From the NCBI RefSeq assembly GCF_018860345.1, contig NZ_JAHKPJ010000004.1:1-64000 (forward strand): 64,000 nt of DNA, written 5' to 3'. Below, piece after piece: positions 53,234 through 63,125 of the stretch (positions within the stretch are counted from its first letter, which is position 1; the number at the start of each line of letters is the position of its first letter). Below the pieces are notes generated by a model. It saw nothing but the letters and a program-made list of their open reading frames with translations. It was not told where the DNA came from and searched no databases. This DNA is from Psychrosphaera sp. F3M07. Lineage in GTDB: Bacteria > Pseudomonadota > Gammaproteobacteria > Enterobacterales > Alteromonadaceae. The translations under genes and the position numbers were made by a program.

Positions 53234-54562
53234 TTGAATAATACAAAAAAAATAAGTGTTACAAACTTACGAATTGGCTTATGTAGCTTAATGGTAATGG
53301 TATGTTTATTAATACCCAAAGCCGTAGTAGCACAGGATGCTAATGAGTTATTTACCACCTTTAGCCCAGCGTTAGTTCAGATTAAGTCTATTAATCTAGA
53401 GTCAGGACAGAAATCCTCAATAGGCACTGGATTTTTCATCTCAGCAAGTGGTGATTTAGTCACTAACTATCACGTCATTTCTAGTTATGTGCAGTCACCA
53501 GAACAATACAAGTTAGAATATGTCGATGATCAAGAGCGCACGAGTAGTGTGTCTGTGGTTGCGGTAGATGTGATTAATGATCTTGCCTTGTTATCAAGTA
53601 ATGCAAACAGCGATGTATTTTTTAAATTGTCAGAGCAAGAGCCAGAAAAAGGATCGGATTTATTTGCGTTAGGTAACCCGCATGATCTTGGAATGATCGT
53701 CGTTCCTGGTACATATAATGGTGTGCAATTAAAAAGCTTTTACCAACGTATTCACTTCACTGGGTCAATAAACCCAGGTATGTCTGGTGGGCCAACGGTT
53801 AATCAAGCTGGCAATGTGGTTGGTATTAATGTGGCTACTGCAGGTAATCAAATTGGATTCTTAGTGCCGGTTGAACGCTTATGGTTGTTAATAAAAAAAC
53901 AGAAAAAACTCGATAACCTTGTGAATCAAGATGAGTCGGGAGTAGTAGAAACAGCCCCTGATTTAATTGCCGACATCCGCGACCAATTAATAGAAAACCA
54001 AACCGATTTATACCAAGAATTATTAAAAGGTGAATGGCCATCAAGCACTTTAGGTGGTGCAACAGTGCCTAAAGAAATGTCTAAATTTATGCCTTGTTGG
54101 GGTGATTCAAACCAAGACCAAGAGAAGAAACAATACAACCAAGCAACGTCAAACTGTCGTTTGGATGAAAGCATTTATATTAGTGACTCACTACGTACAG
54201 GCTTCGCTCAAATCGGCTTTAATTGGATTGAAAGTGACAAGCTGAACAATATGCAATTAAGTCATTTGTATACATTAAACCTAAACAGTCGTTACGGAAG
54301 AAACAATGCCGGCAGCGATGATGTAACGGATTTTCATTGTAATGAAAGCATTATGAATAATGCGGTCGGAGATGTGGTAAAAGGCATGACATGTATTCGA
54401 GCGTATCGTAAATATGAAGGTTTATTTGATGTACGTTTTCATTCTTTGTTGCTCGAAAAGGATAACCAAACCCTTATTGGTAAATACTTTTTGCAAGGGG
54501 TAACCCAGCAAACGGCTCATGCTTTTTATGCTAAGTTTATGGAGAATGTTCAATGGAATTAA
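53234..54562 (+). CDS. Trypsin-like (S1C) serine protease, secreted
   Basis: 442 residues with an N-terminal signal helix (to AQDAN). The triad is visible as His in LVTNYHVIS, Asp in VINDLALLSS and Ser in NPGMSGGPTV. No PDZ follows; instead a C-terminal domain of about 200 residues of unknown fold. It starts at TTG with GGAG upstream. The last bases overlap the FHA gene by 10, and a DTW-domain gene overlaps that, forming an operon. Confidence 0.85.
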   Translation: MNNTKKISVTNLRIGLCSLMVMVCLLIPKAVVAQDANELFTTFSPALVQIKSINLESGQKSSIGTGFFISASGDLVTNYHVISSYVQSPEQYKLEYVDDQERTSSVSVVAVDVINDLALLSSNANSDVFFKLSEQEPEKGSDLFALGNPHDLGMIVVPGTYNGVQLKSFYQRIHFTGSINPGMSGGPTVNQAGNVVGINVATAGNQIGFLVPVERLWLLIKKQKKLDNLVNQDESGVVETAPDLIADIRDQLIENQTDLYQELLKGEWPSSTLGGATVPKEMSKFMPCWGDSNQDQEKKQYNQATSNCRLDESIYISDSLRTGFAQIGFNWIESDKLNNMQLSHLYTLNLNSRYGRNNAGSDDVTDFHCNESIMNNAVGDVVKGMTCIRAYRKYEGLFDVRFHSLLLEKDNQTLIGKYFLQGVTQQTAHAFYAKFMENVQWN

Positions 54563-55536
54563 TTATTGAATTGATCACCCGTAATAACAAAGTGCAAAGT
54601 TTTCATAAGTTGTCTGGCGAAACGATCAGGATTGGGCGAGCTTACGACAATGATCTTGTACTACAAGAAGAACATACAAGTCCGTATCACGCCAAAATAG
54701 AATATTCAGAAGAAGGTGAGCTCACCTTAATTGATAATGATTCGGTTAATGGCATCCGAGACCGTAAAAACAAAGTGTTAGGCTCAAAAGTTCAACTCAA
54801 ATCGGGGGATGTGGTCACCATAGGTAAACATCTGATCCGTATTTTGTTGCCGAATCATGAAATCACTCAAACGAAAAAGCTTAACGTGTTTGAAGACGTA
54901 GCAAGACATATGAATCAATGGTATTTAGCACTGTTGGCTGCATTAGTCTTCTTTTCGAGCACGATAATTAAATCATATTTATCGTCTGTGACGGAGATCA
55001 TCTGGAGTAAGTTATCTGCCACCGCTTTGTTAGTGACTATCGCATTAATGTTAGTCCCTATGTTAATTGCATTGTCAGCGAGAGTATTTAAGAAAGAAGT
55101 TAAATTTTTTACTGCGGTTGTCTTTAGTTTTGCGATGTTTGTGACATGGCAGATCACCACCGCGTTTGGTCAGATACTATTATTTAACTGGGGTGACGCT
55201 GGTTTAGTAACGGTAGGTGCCGACATAGTAGAATTTGTATTAATGGTGATTTTCTTTAGTGGCTGTTTTTATCTCGCCAGTAATATGAGCTTAAAACGCA
55301 TTGCGGTTATTTCTTGTTTATTGGTGGTTTCGATTGCTGCGTTGTTTCATTTTAGTGCTCAAAGCGATGGTAAAGTTCAACCATACCCAATGGCGTATGC
55401 GTTAGTTTTACCTTCGAGTATGTTGGTGAGTTCGCCAATATCCACAGAGCAATATATTGAAAATACCAATGAGCTATTTGAATCAGCACAAAACGAAGCT
55501 AACAAACGAAATAAAGAAGCGGATGACAACAAATAA
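54553..55536 (+). CDS. FHA-domain membrane protein
   Basis: 327 residues. The N-terminal FHA domain (about 15-95) has IRIGRAYDNDLVLQEEHTSPYHAKI, DNDSVNGIRD and VVTIGKHLIRI, a phosphothreonine-binding fold. A multi-helix membrane part follows (five or six helices to about 275) and a charged tail. It starts within the protease gene (10-base overlap), and its tail overlaps the DTW gene by 14. Probably an anchor or partner of the protease. Confidence 0.8.
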   Translation: MELIIELITRNNKVQSFHKLSGETIRIGRAYDNDLVLQEEHTSPYHAKIEYSEEGELTLIDNDSVNGIRDRKNKVLGSKVQLKSGDVVTIGKHLIRILLPNHEITQTKKLNVFEDVARHMNQWYLALLAALVFFSSTIIKSYLSSVTEIIWSKLSATALLVTIALMLVPMLIALSARVFKKEVKFFTAVVFSFAMFVTWQITTAFGQILLFNWGDAGLVTVGADIVEFVLMVIFFSGCFYLASNMSLKRIAVISCLLVVSIAALFHFSAQSDGKVQPYPMAYALVLPSSMLVSSPISTEQYIENTNELFESAQNEANKRNKEADDNK

Positions 55537-56254
55537 TACCAATTTAGAGCAGGGCGATAAGCCGGATATCAAAGATTCAGTCGGCTTTAAAAATAATTCA
55601 GTAAGGGTTTTACGCGATTATCAACGCCAGTTTTCAACTCGTGAGTTTAAAGCTCGCGGCTATCTTTTAAAACGATGTGAATCTTGTTTATTAGCAGAAA
55701 GTAAATGTGTTTGTGATTTAGTGCCGCAGTTAGAGTCGGATATCGGTGTGTGTATGCTGATGTACCATGCTGAGTATTATAAACCTTCTAACACCGGACA
55801 ATTAATTTGCGCGGTGATCAAAGACAATTATGCTTTTCGTTGGCAAAGGACGGAGTTGGAGTCGACACTTGAGCAACTATTAACGAATGAACTATGGTAT
55901 CCCATAATTGTTTTCCCCCACGATAATGTAGAGCCTGAACGTCAATTACAACAAGTTCCAGATTCACTGCAACTGCAAGGTAAGCGTCCTTTGTTAATCT
56001 TTTTAGATGGCACATGGCGTCAAGCGAAAAAGATGTTTGTGAAGTCGCCATATTTGTCAAATTTGCCAGTATTGCAAGTGTCTGATATCGCTAAAGGTAA
56101 TTATCAATTACGTGAGGCTTATCATGAACATCATTTGAGCACGGTGGAAGTTGCCGCTGAAATATTTAAACAAGTTGGTGAGGTTAACATTGCTGAAAAT
56201 TTAAACCATTTATTTGAAGTGTTTAAAGATGGTTACAAAGAATTTAAACGATAG
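55523..56254 (+). CDS. DTW-domain tRNA-uridine aminocarboxypropyltransferase (TapT-like)
   Basis: About 243 residues. The signature is DGTW in LIFLDGTWRQAKKM, with the early CESCLLAESKCVCD cysteine group and the late REAYHEHHLSTVE. TapT makes acp3U in tRNA from S-adenosylmethionine. The ATG at 55523 sits in the FHA gene tail; 55457 would be longer than usual. Why it lies in the protease/FHA operon is unclear. Confidence 0.83.
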   Translation: MTTNNTNLEQGDKPDIKDSVGFKNNSVRVLRDYQRQFSTREFKARGYLLKRCESCLLAESKCVCDLVPQLESDIGVCMLMYHAEYYKPSNTGQLICAVIKDNYAFRWQRTELESTLEQLLTNELWYPIIVFPHDNVEPERQLQQVPDSLQLQGKRPLLIFLDGTWRQAKKMFVKSPYLSNLPVLQVSDIAKGNYQLREAYHEHHLSTVEVAAEIFKQVGEVNIAENLNHLFEVFKDGYKEFKR

Positions 56255-56440
56255 TCGATTTAAATTGTAAGCAAGGATTGCTAGCGTTGACTTTAATGTA
56301 ACAATCCGTAATCTAATTGAGTCTTTTTAACAGTGAGTCGTGCGCTTATAACAACTGTTAAAAATTATAATAATAATATTGATAATTGGTTAAAGCGGAA
56401 TTTAGTCAATCAATCTACCACCAGTCATTTTGGAATAGTC

Positions 56441-58507
56441 ATGAAAAAAATTAGTGTAATTGCAGCCAGTGTTGCTCTTAGTATTGGAGCGCTGTCGTTA
56501 ACGGCATGTTCGCCAAAACAAGATTCTCAAGTTGAGCAAGCTGAAGTTAAAGCGTTAACGTCAGGCATCGCGCTTGAAAATATGGATAAAAGCTATAAAG
56601 CGACCGACAACTTTTATCGTCATACCAATGGTAAATGGTTAGATACTACAGAGATCCCAGGGGATAAATCTAACTATGGTTCGTTTACAAAACTCTATGA
56701 CGATGCACAACAAAACCTAAAAACGATTATAGAGCGTGCTTCTACGGCAAAAAATAATAAGCCAGGTTCTGACGAGCAAAAATTAGGTGATTTTTATAAT
56801 TCATTTATGGATGAGTCAGAAGCTGAAAAAAATGGATTTGAACCATTAAAAGGTTTAGTGGCAAAGATTAATTCAGTGGAAACACATAACGACGTTGCTT
56901 CATTAATTGGCGGCCTTTATAGCGCTGGTGTTAATGGACCTTTAGGTTGGTATGTTAACAATGATGCAAAAAAATCAGACCAATATGCTGTATATGTAGT
57001 GCAATCGGGTCTAGGTTTACCGGATCGTGATTACTACCTAAAAGATGACGAAAAATCAGTTAATAACCGTGCTGCTTACGTAAGTTATATTACTGATATG
57101 TTAACAATGGCAGGTTATGAAGATGCCAATGGAGCCGCGACTCGTATCTTAGCACTAGAAACTCAAATTGCTGAAAGACAGTGGTCACGAGTTGAAAGCC
57201 GCGATGCCAATAAACGTTATAACAAATATAGCACTGAAGAATTTGCTAAATACATGGGTGATTTCCCATGGGAAGTTTATGCAAAAACAACGGGTTTAGA
57301 TAAAATTGATAGCTTAATTGCTTCACAAAACACGTATTTAAAAGCGTTTGGTGAAATATTTAATACCATAGACGTAAACACTTGGAAAGAGTACTTAACT
57401 CTGCATTTAGTGTCTGAATACAGTGGTAAATTGTCTAAACAGTTTGTTGATCGTAACTTTAGCTTTTATGGTACAGATTTACGCGGTATAGAAGAACAAC
57501 AGCCACGTTGGAAAAAAGCCGTTAATGGCGTTAACTCGGTGTTAGGTGAATTATTGGGACGATTATATGTCGCGGAGCACTTTAAACCTGAAGCGAAAGA
57601 ACGCATGGAGCAGTTGGTTAAAAACGTAATCAAAGGCTTCGAAGTTGGCATTCAAGACCTTGAATGGATGAGTGAAGAAACAAAGAAATCGGCATTGGAT
57701 AAATTATCTAAATTTGTACCTAAGATTGGTTACCCTGATGAGTGGAAAGATTACTCTTCTTTAGAAATTAAAGCGGGTGATTTGGTTGGTAACTACATGC
57801 GTTACAACCAATGGGAAATGCAAAATATGTTGGACAAATTAGGTAAGCCTATTGATCGCAACGAATGGCACATGACGCCACAAACAGTTAATGCCTATTA
57901 CAACCCAGTTATGAACGAAATTGTATTCCCTGCTGCTATTTTACAACCTCCATTCTTTAACTTAGAAGCTGAAGATGCAGTGAACTACGGTGGCATCGGT
58001 GCGGTTATCGGACATGAATTAGGACATGGTTTTGACGACCAAGGTGCTAAGTACGACGGTGATGGTAATTTACGTAACTGGTGGACTGATTCTGATAAAG
58101 AGCAATTTAATGCTCGTGGTCAAATGTTCTCAGAGCAATATAGCAAGTTCGAAGTATTCCCTGGTGAGTTTGTAAATGGCGATTTAACCTTAGGTGAGAA
58201 TATTGGCGATTTAGGTGGATTAACTATCGCTTATAAAGCTTACTTCTTGTCACTTGATGGTAAAGAAGCTCCGGTACTTGATGGATATACGGCTGAGCAA
58301 CGAATCTTCTTAGGTTGGGGACAAATCTGGCGTCGTTTGTATCGTGATAAAGAGTTACAAACACGTCTTAAAACGGATTCTCATTCACCAAGTGAATATC
58401 GCGTAAATGGCATTGTTCAAAACATGCCTGAATTTTACGAAGCTTTCGGTGTTAAAGAAGGTGATGGCCATTACTTGAAAAAAGAAGACCGTGTGAAAAT
58501 TTGGTAA
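56441..58507 (+). CDS. M13 family metallopeptidase (PepO-like), lipoprotein
   Basis: 688 residues. Lipobox LSLTAC. The zinc motif HELGH is H525, E526 and H529 in GHELGHGFDDQGAKYD. The third ligand is the Glu in LGENIGDLGG. NAYYNPVMNEIVFPAA is the M13 substrate-binding pattern. Related to neprilysin, it degrades peptides in the periplasm. The ATG at 56441 gives the lipoprotein signal; the longer frame from 56333 is rejected. Confidence 0.93.
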   Translation: MKKISVIAASVALSIGALSLTACSPKQDSQVEQAEVKALTSGIALENMDKSYKATDNFYRHTNGKWLDTTEIPGDKSNYGSFTKLYDDAQQNLKTIIERASTAKNNKPGSDEQKLGDFYNSFMDESEAEKNGFEPLKGLVAKINSVETHNDVASLIGGLYSAGVNGPLGWYVNNDAKKSDQYAVYVVQSGLGLPDRDYYLKDDEKSVNNRAAYVSYITDMLTMAGYEDANGAATRILALETQIAERQWSRVESRDANKRYNKYSTEEFAKYMGDFPWEVYAKTTGLDKIDSLIASQNTYLKAFGEIFNTIDVNTWKEYLTLHLVSEYSGKLSKQFVDRNFSFYGTDLRGIEEQQPRWKKAVNGVNSVLGELLGRLYVAEHFKPEAKERMEQLVKNVIKGFEVGIQDLEWMSEETKKSALDKLSKFVPKIGYPDEWKDYSSLEIKAGDLVGNYMRYNQWEMQNMLDKLGKPIDRNEWHMTPQTVNAYYNPVMNEIVFPAAILQPPFFNLEAEDAVNYGGIGAVIGHELGHGFDDQGAKYDGDGNLRNWWTDSDKEQFNARGQMFSEQYSKFEVFPGEFVNGDLTLGENIGDLGGLTIAYKAYFLSLDGKEAPVLDGYTAEQRIFLGWGQIWRRLYRDKELQTRLKTDSHSPSEYRVNGIVQNMPEFYEAFGVKEGDGHYLKKEDRVKIW

Positions 58508-58540
58508 TTGATATCAGTTATTGAAATTAAACGTTAAATA

Positions 58541-58567
58541 ATGCCAGCGAATAGCTGGCATTTTTTT
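58541..58567 (+). terminator. Rho-independent terminator of the M13 peptidase gene
   Basis: ATGCCAGC / GCTGGCAT stem, 5-base loop, then seven T. Confidence 0.88.
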
Positions 58568-58661
58568 GTTTTTTTCGATCATGAGTTTCACTTTAAAATA
58601 GATTAAATACTAATAGCCTACAGGTCATTTTCGTAGTTTGAGTGTAGTAAAAAAAATAGGT

Positions 58662-58683
58662 AAGGAGTTGTTGTATGAACTAA
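58662..58683 (+). other. Shine-Dalgarno plus start-stop mini ORF
   Basis: AAGGAG at 58662-58667 is followed, 7 bases later, by ATG-AAC-TAA (58675-58683), upstream of the large kinase gene. Could be coincidental or a leader minigene. Confidence 0.3.
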
Positions 58684-58740
58684 ACTAATAATTCTAGGGA
58701 AGATATTAGGGTTTAGGTGAATAAATGGGCTGTATGAAAT

Positions 58741-61700
58741 ATGTTTGAATTTAATTCATTATCAAAACAATTAAAATCCACTTACACCTTCTTCTTGTTA
58801 GTCGTTATCATCTCATCTTTAATAATATTAAACCATCTAACAACCAATAAATTTTCTGAACAAAAAGTTGAATACATTGTTAACCCAAGCCTTGAGTCTA
58901 GTTTTAGGTTACTTAGTGGTGTTACTCATTATATGGCAAGCTTAAAAAGCTGGCGTAATACATTAGATAAATTAGAGAGTGCAAGGCTTGTTCAAGATAG
59001 TCACAATATCTGGGAAGCTGAAGTAGTAAACAATATAAATAAGTTAGAATTATATTTTGACACAAATAATGATTCAACTCACCGCGACTCAATAAATGAT
59101 ATAAAAAATTCATTATATCAACTTCAACGACATACCAATGAAATTGAAACCATTGTTAATAACCAATCTAGTTTAGTTATACCGCAAACCCTGGTTAACG
59201 AGGTTTTGGAACAAGGCGATATTCTATTAAATGCACATTCTAATGTAATTAATATCGAGCGTGAATTAGGAGCCTCTGTTTTAAGAGATAAGAGGATGGC
59301 CACTTTAACGAAAGTTCGTACACTTATTATTGCTAGTATTGAAAGTATCAACGCATTTGCCCTTTCTGGTGATAAACAGCATCAACATATTTTTGAGCAA
59401 AACTGGAAAAAAAGTGAAGTTTTATTTCAAAGTATTGCCGTTAACAAACGTTCAATAAGCAAAAAGCTGCTTTCTGCGTACGCTCAACTGAAAAGCGCCA
59501 GAGAGGCTTTTATCGATTTACAATTTAAAGTATTTAATAACACAAATGACGGATATTTAACTGACGTCACAGAACGGATAAATACTAAAGCAATACCGTT
59601 AGCATCTGAAATTAAAGTATTAATCGAAAATTTAATTGAAAGTGAAAATAACAGAGTTAAACAATATGCTGACAGTCAGAGTCGGTTGTCCTATCTAAAA
59701 TGGCTACTAATATTTTTAATCACCACTGGTTTTGGGATGTCAGTTTATGTTGGGGTGAGGTCTATTAGGTCAGTTAAAACCTCATTAGACGGCGTTAAAC
59801 GCAATATTAAAAAAATGACCGATGGTGAGTTGAACATTGAGTCAACGCAGAGCGACTTTGATGAGGTTAATCAACTGAGCGGTTCAGTAAAATCATTATC
59901 CGATGAATTATTGAAACGGAACTTACAGATACAAAATGAAGCTAAGAAGCTTGCAGATGAAGATTGGGTTTTAAGTAATACATCGGCTATTTTACAAAAC
60001 CTGCAAGGTTATGTATGCCTTAATGAATGGGCTAATGATTTACTTAATAACTTGGTTCCTAAAGTTGATGGTCTTGTGGGGGTTTTGTATATAAAACAAA
60101 AAGACGCAACTAATTCAATTGAAAACAGTTATACCGATCAAGATACCCTTAATGAAAGTGCGATCTTAAGGTTAGTCGGTACTTATGCATACTTATCACC
60201 AGCATCAAATAAAGTACAAAAAATCCATTTAGGCGAAGGATTAATAGGGCAATGTGCATTAACTCAGCAATATATGCATATTAGTAAAGGGGCATCTGAC
60301 GAACTTACCGTTAATTCTGCTTTAATTAATACAACCGCAAAACACATTTCATTAATGCCAATAACGTTTGAAGGTGACACGCTGGGAGTGATAGAAATTG
60401 GCTGGTTAGAAGAATGTTCAGCTGTTTATAAAGCCCTACTTATGCAAGTTATGACTAATATAGGCGTTATTTTGAAGACGGTATTAGCCCGTATTGAAAC
60501 CGAAGATTTGTTAAAATTTTTAAATGCACAAAATTTAGAATTAAATGAGAACGCAAAAAATTTAATTGAAGCGAATATACTCACAGACAATGCCAACAAA
60601 GATTTAGCGGCACAAAAAACGGCGATGGATCAACACTCATTAGTATCTGTTACCGATATTGAAGGTATCATCACTTATGCTAACGATAAGTTTTGTGCCA
60701 TTAGCGGATATAGCCGAGATGAACTGATAGGAAAAAATCATCGAATCTTAAACTCCAATCAGCAGCCTAAAGACTATTGGCGCGAAATGTTCAACCAAGT
60801 ATCACAAGGTGAGTATTGGCATGACGAAGTATGTAACAGAGCTAAAGATGGTCATTTTTATTGGGTAGATACAACAATAGTCCCGCTTTATGACATAGAT
60901 AATAAATTAAATGGTTTTACCTCTATTCGGACGGATATCACCCATCAGAAAGAAACTATTGCTCATTTAGCGGAAGCTAAAATGCAAGCGGAATTGGCCA
61001 ATAAAGATTTAGCGGCACAGAAAACGGCGATGGATCAACACTCATTAGTATCTGTTACCGATATCGAAGGTATCATCACTTATGCTAACGATAAGTTTTG
61101 TGCCATTAGCGGATATAGCCGAGATGAACTGATAGGAAAAAATCATCGAATCTTAAACTCCAATCAGCAGCCTAAAGACTATTGGCGCGAAATGTTCAAC
61201 CAAGTATCACAAGGTGAGTATTGGCATGACGAAGTATGTAACAGAGCTAAAGATGGCCATTTTTATTGGGTTGATACTACGATAGTGCCTCTGTATGACA
61301 TTGACAATGTTTTGTGTGGTTTCACATCTATCCGTACTGACATTACGCATCAAAAAGAAATAATCACCAGTCTAGCAGAAGCAAAAAAACAAGCCGATGT
61401 TGCAAACGAATCGAAAACACAATTCCTTGCTAACATGAGTCATGAGATTAGAACTCCCATCAATGGTGTGTTAGGCATGACGGAATTGTTGTTAGGCTCT
61501 GATTTGGATCCGGAGCAATATAACTTTGCCAAAGTCGTAAAAAGTAGCTCTGAGTCTTTGATAACAATTATTAATGACATTCTTGATTATTCAAAAGTAG
61601 AGTCAGGCAAAATGGAACTTGAGTTTTCTGATTTTGACCTAAGCCAGTTAATATTTGATGTGAGCAATGATCTTGCATTTAGAGCGGAAGAAAAAGGCAT

Positions 61701-62937
61701 TGATTTAACTTGCCCTGCGGTACTATTGGAACATACTTACTTTTCAGCGGACTCAGGTCGTATACGTCAAATTCTTAATAATCTTATTGATAACGCCATT
61801 AAATTTACCGATGAAGGTGAGATTTCGGTTGATTGTCAGTTGCTAGAAAGTGATGGGGGAACATCTCGATTTCTTTTTGAAATAAACGATACCGGGGTAG
61901 GGATAAGTACAGAGCAACAATCCAGCTTGTTTGAACGTTTTACTCAAGCCGATGAATCAACAACAAGAAAATATGGTGGAACCGGTTTAGGACTATCCAT
62001 TTGTAAAAAATTGGTCGAGTTGATGGGAGGCGAAATCGGCGTTAGGAGCAAAATTAATAAGGGATCAACTTTTTGGTTTATCTTAACCCTTTCTAGCGCT
62101 AAGTGTTCTTTAGTGAAACATGAATACGATGATTTGGTCGGATTGAGAGTTTTGGTTGTGGAACCAAATAAAACAACGAGAAGAATGTTAGGCCAGTTAC
62201 TTACTAAGTGGAAAGTCGACTTCACCTTATTTGAGGGAAGTGAACAAGCGTTAAATGAATTACGTGCCGCATCAGATAATAAAACACCTTACCAAATAGC
62301 AATTGTTGATACACAAATGTCGACAATATATGGATTAGGTTTAGCGTCAGTTATAAAAAAAGACAAACATAATGCGGACTTAAATTTAATTATGCTTACT
62401 TCTCAAGGGCATTATCAAAAGGTTAAAAACCAACAGAGTAGTCATTGCTATATTAGTAAACCTATTGATCAAACTGCGTTATATGATTTGTTAGTGGCTA
62501 TCAATATAAATGGAAATGATGAGACTACTTCATTACATAAGGCAAAAAAAATAACAGGATATAATGCTCAAGTATTGGTTGTGGACGATAACTTGATAAA
62601 TCAGAAAGTCGCGGTTGGTTTGTTAGAAAAGTTGGGCATAAAGACCTTAGTAGCAAGCAATGGTCTTGAAGCTTTGAAGATTCTTGAAAAGATGCCGATT
62701 GATCTCATTTTAATGGATTGTCAAATGCCGGTGATGGGCGGGATCGAAGCAACAATTCAAGTGAGAGCTCCCAACTCGAATGTATTAAACCCTAGAGTGC
62801 CTATCATTGCCCTAACCGCGAATTCTTTAAATGGAGAACGCGAGAAATGTTTAGATGCAGGGATGAACGACTTTTTATCTAAACCCATTGATGTGAAAAA
62901 GTTACAGGGCTTGTTAGATAATTACCTTAACTCTTAG
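58741..62937 (+). CDS. Hybrid sensor histidine kinase with GAF, two PAS, HisKA, HATPase and two receivers
   Basis: 1398 residues. Two membrane helices (about 15-33 and 318-338) bound a large periplasmic helical domain. HAMP (about 340-395), GAF-like (about 430-595) and PAS repeats (about 640-740 and 775-875) follow. The HisKA phospho-acceptor is His901 (MSHEIRTP); the HATPase spans about 1005-1115 (NDTGVGIS, GGTGLGLSICK). Two receivers have Asp1190 (IVDTQM) and Asp1326 (LILMDCQMPVMGG); the first looks degenerate around the acidic pair. The PAS repeats are near-identical at DNA level. The partner is unknown. Confidence 0.93.
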   Translation: MFEFNSLSKQLKSTYTFFLLVVIISSLIILNHLTTNKFSEQKVEYIVNPSLESSFRLLSGVTHYMASLKSWRNTLDKLESARLVQDSHNIWEAEVVNNINKLELYFDTNNDSTHRDSINDIKNSLYQLQRHTNEIETIVNNQSSLVIPQTLVNEVLEQGDILLNAHSNVINIERELGASVLRDKRMATLTKVRTLIIASIESINAFALSGDKQHQHIFEQNWKKSEVLFQSIAVNKRSISKKLLSAYAQLKSAREAFIDLQFKVFNNTNDGYLTDVTERINTKAIPLASEIKVLIENLIESENNRVKQYADSQSRLSYLKWLLIFLITTGFGMSVYVGVRSIRSVKTSLDGVKRNIKKMTDGELNIESTQSDFDEVNQLSGSVKSLSDELLKRNLQIQNEAKKLADEDWVLSNTSAILQNLQGYVCLNEWANDLLNNLVPKVDGLVGVLYIKQKDATNSIENSYTDQDTLNESAILRLVGTYAYLSPASNKVQKIHLGEGLIGQCALTQQYMHISKGASDELTVNSALINTTAKHISLMPITFEGDTLGVIEIGWLEECSAVYKALLMQVMTNIGVILKTVLARIETEDLLKFLNAQNLELNENAKNLIEANILTDNANKDLAAQKTAMDQHSLVSVTDIEGIITYANDKFCAISGYSRDELIGKNHRILNSNQQPKDYWREMFNQVSQGEYWHDEVCNRAKDGHFYWVDTTIVPLYDIDNKLNGFTSIRTDITHQKETIAHLAEAKMQAELANKDLAAQKTAMDQHSLVSVTDIEGIITYANDKFCAISGYSRDELIGKNHRILNSNQQPKDYWREMFNQVSQGEYWHDEVCNRAKDGHFYWVDTTIVPLYDIDNVLCGFTSIRTDITHQKEIITSLAEAKKQADVANESKTQFLANMSHEIRTPINGVLGMTELLLGSDLDPEQYNFAKVVKSSSESLITIINDILDYSKVESGKMELEFSDFDLSQLIFDVSNDLAFRAEEKGIDLTCPAVLLEHTYFSADSGRIRQILNNLIDNAIKFTDEGEISVDCQLLESDGGTSRFLFEINDTGVGISTEQQSSLFERFTQADESTTRKYGGTGLGLSICKKLVELMGGEIGVRSKINKGSTFWFILTLSSAKCSLVKHEYDDLVGLRVLVVEPNKTTRRMLGQLLTKWKVDFTLFEGSEQALNELRAASDNKTPYQIAIVDTQMSTIYGLGLASVIKKDKHNADLNLIMLTSQGHYQKVKNQQSSHCYISKPIDQTALYDLLVAININGNDETTSLHKAKKITGYNAQVLVVDDNLINQKVAVGLLEKLGIKTLVASNGLEALKILEKMPIDLILMDCQMPVMGGIEATIQVRAPNSNVLNPRVPIIALTANSLNGEREKCLDAGMNDFLSKPIDVKKLQGLLDNYLNS
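60601..60868 (+). repeat. Direct repeat copy 1 (PAS), about 268 bases
   Basis: Matches 61006-61273 with only three substitutions, all silent (60616 A/G, 60660 T/C and one in the Gly-His codon near 60852), at 405-base spacing. The two copies diverge sharply right after TATTGGGT. Confidence 0.9.
61006..61273 (+). repeat. Direct repeat copy 2 (PAS), about 268 bases
   Basis: Second copy of the PAS-coding repeat, in frame, 135 codons after the first. After the shared block the encoded ends differ (DIDNKLNG versus DIDNVLCG). Confidence 0.9.
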
Positions 62938-62967
62938 CTAGATAAAAAAATGAATTTTTATCTAGCT
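62936..62967 (+). terminator. Probable terminator of the hybrid kinase gene
   Basis: AGCTAGATAAAAA / TTTTTATCTAGCT, 13-bp AT-rich stem with a 6-base loop. It overlaps the TAG stop; the T tract is short. Confidence 0.65.
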
Positions 62968-63125
62968 TTCAACGAATTATATATCCTCCAAACATTTGAG
63001 TTATTGGCTATTTCTTAGCCATTTAAGCGCTAGTAAGCAATTGCTTTTTGCATTTATTTGATTTGCGATATCATGTTATTAAGACTTTACAGAATACTTA
63101 TGTTTATTCGAGTAAAAGAGGCGGA

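Noticed and set aside
56333-56440. Upstream extension of the M13 peptidase
   Set aside because: It would bury the lipoprotein signal, which begins at the ATG at 56441.
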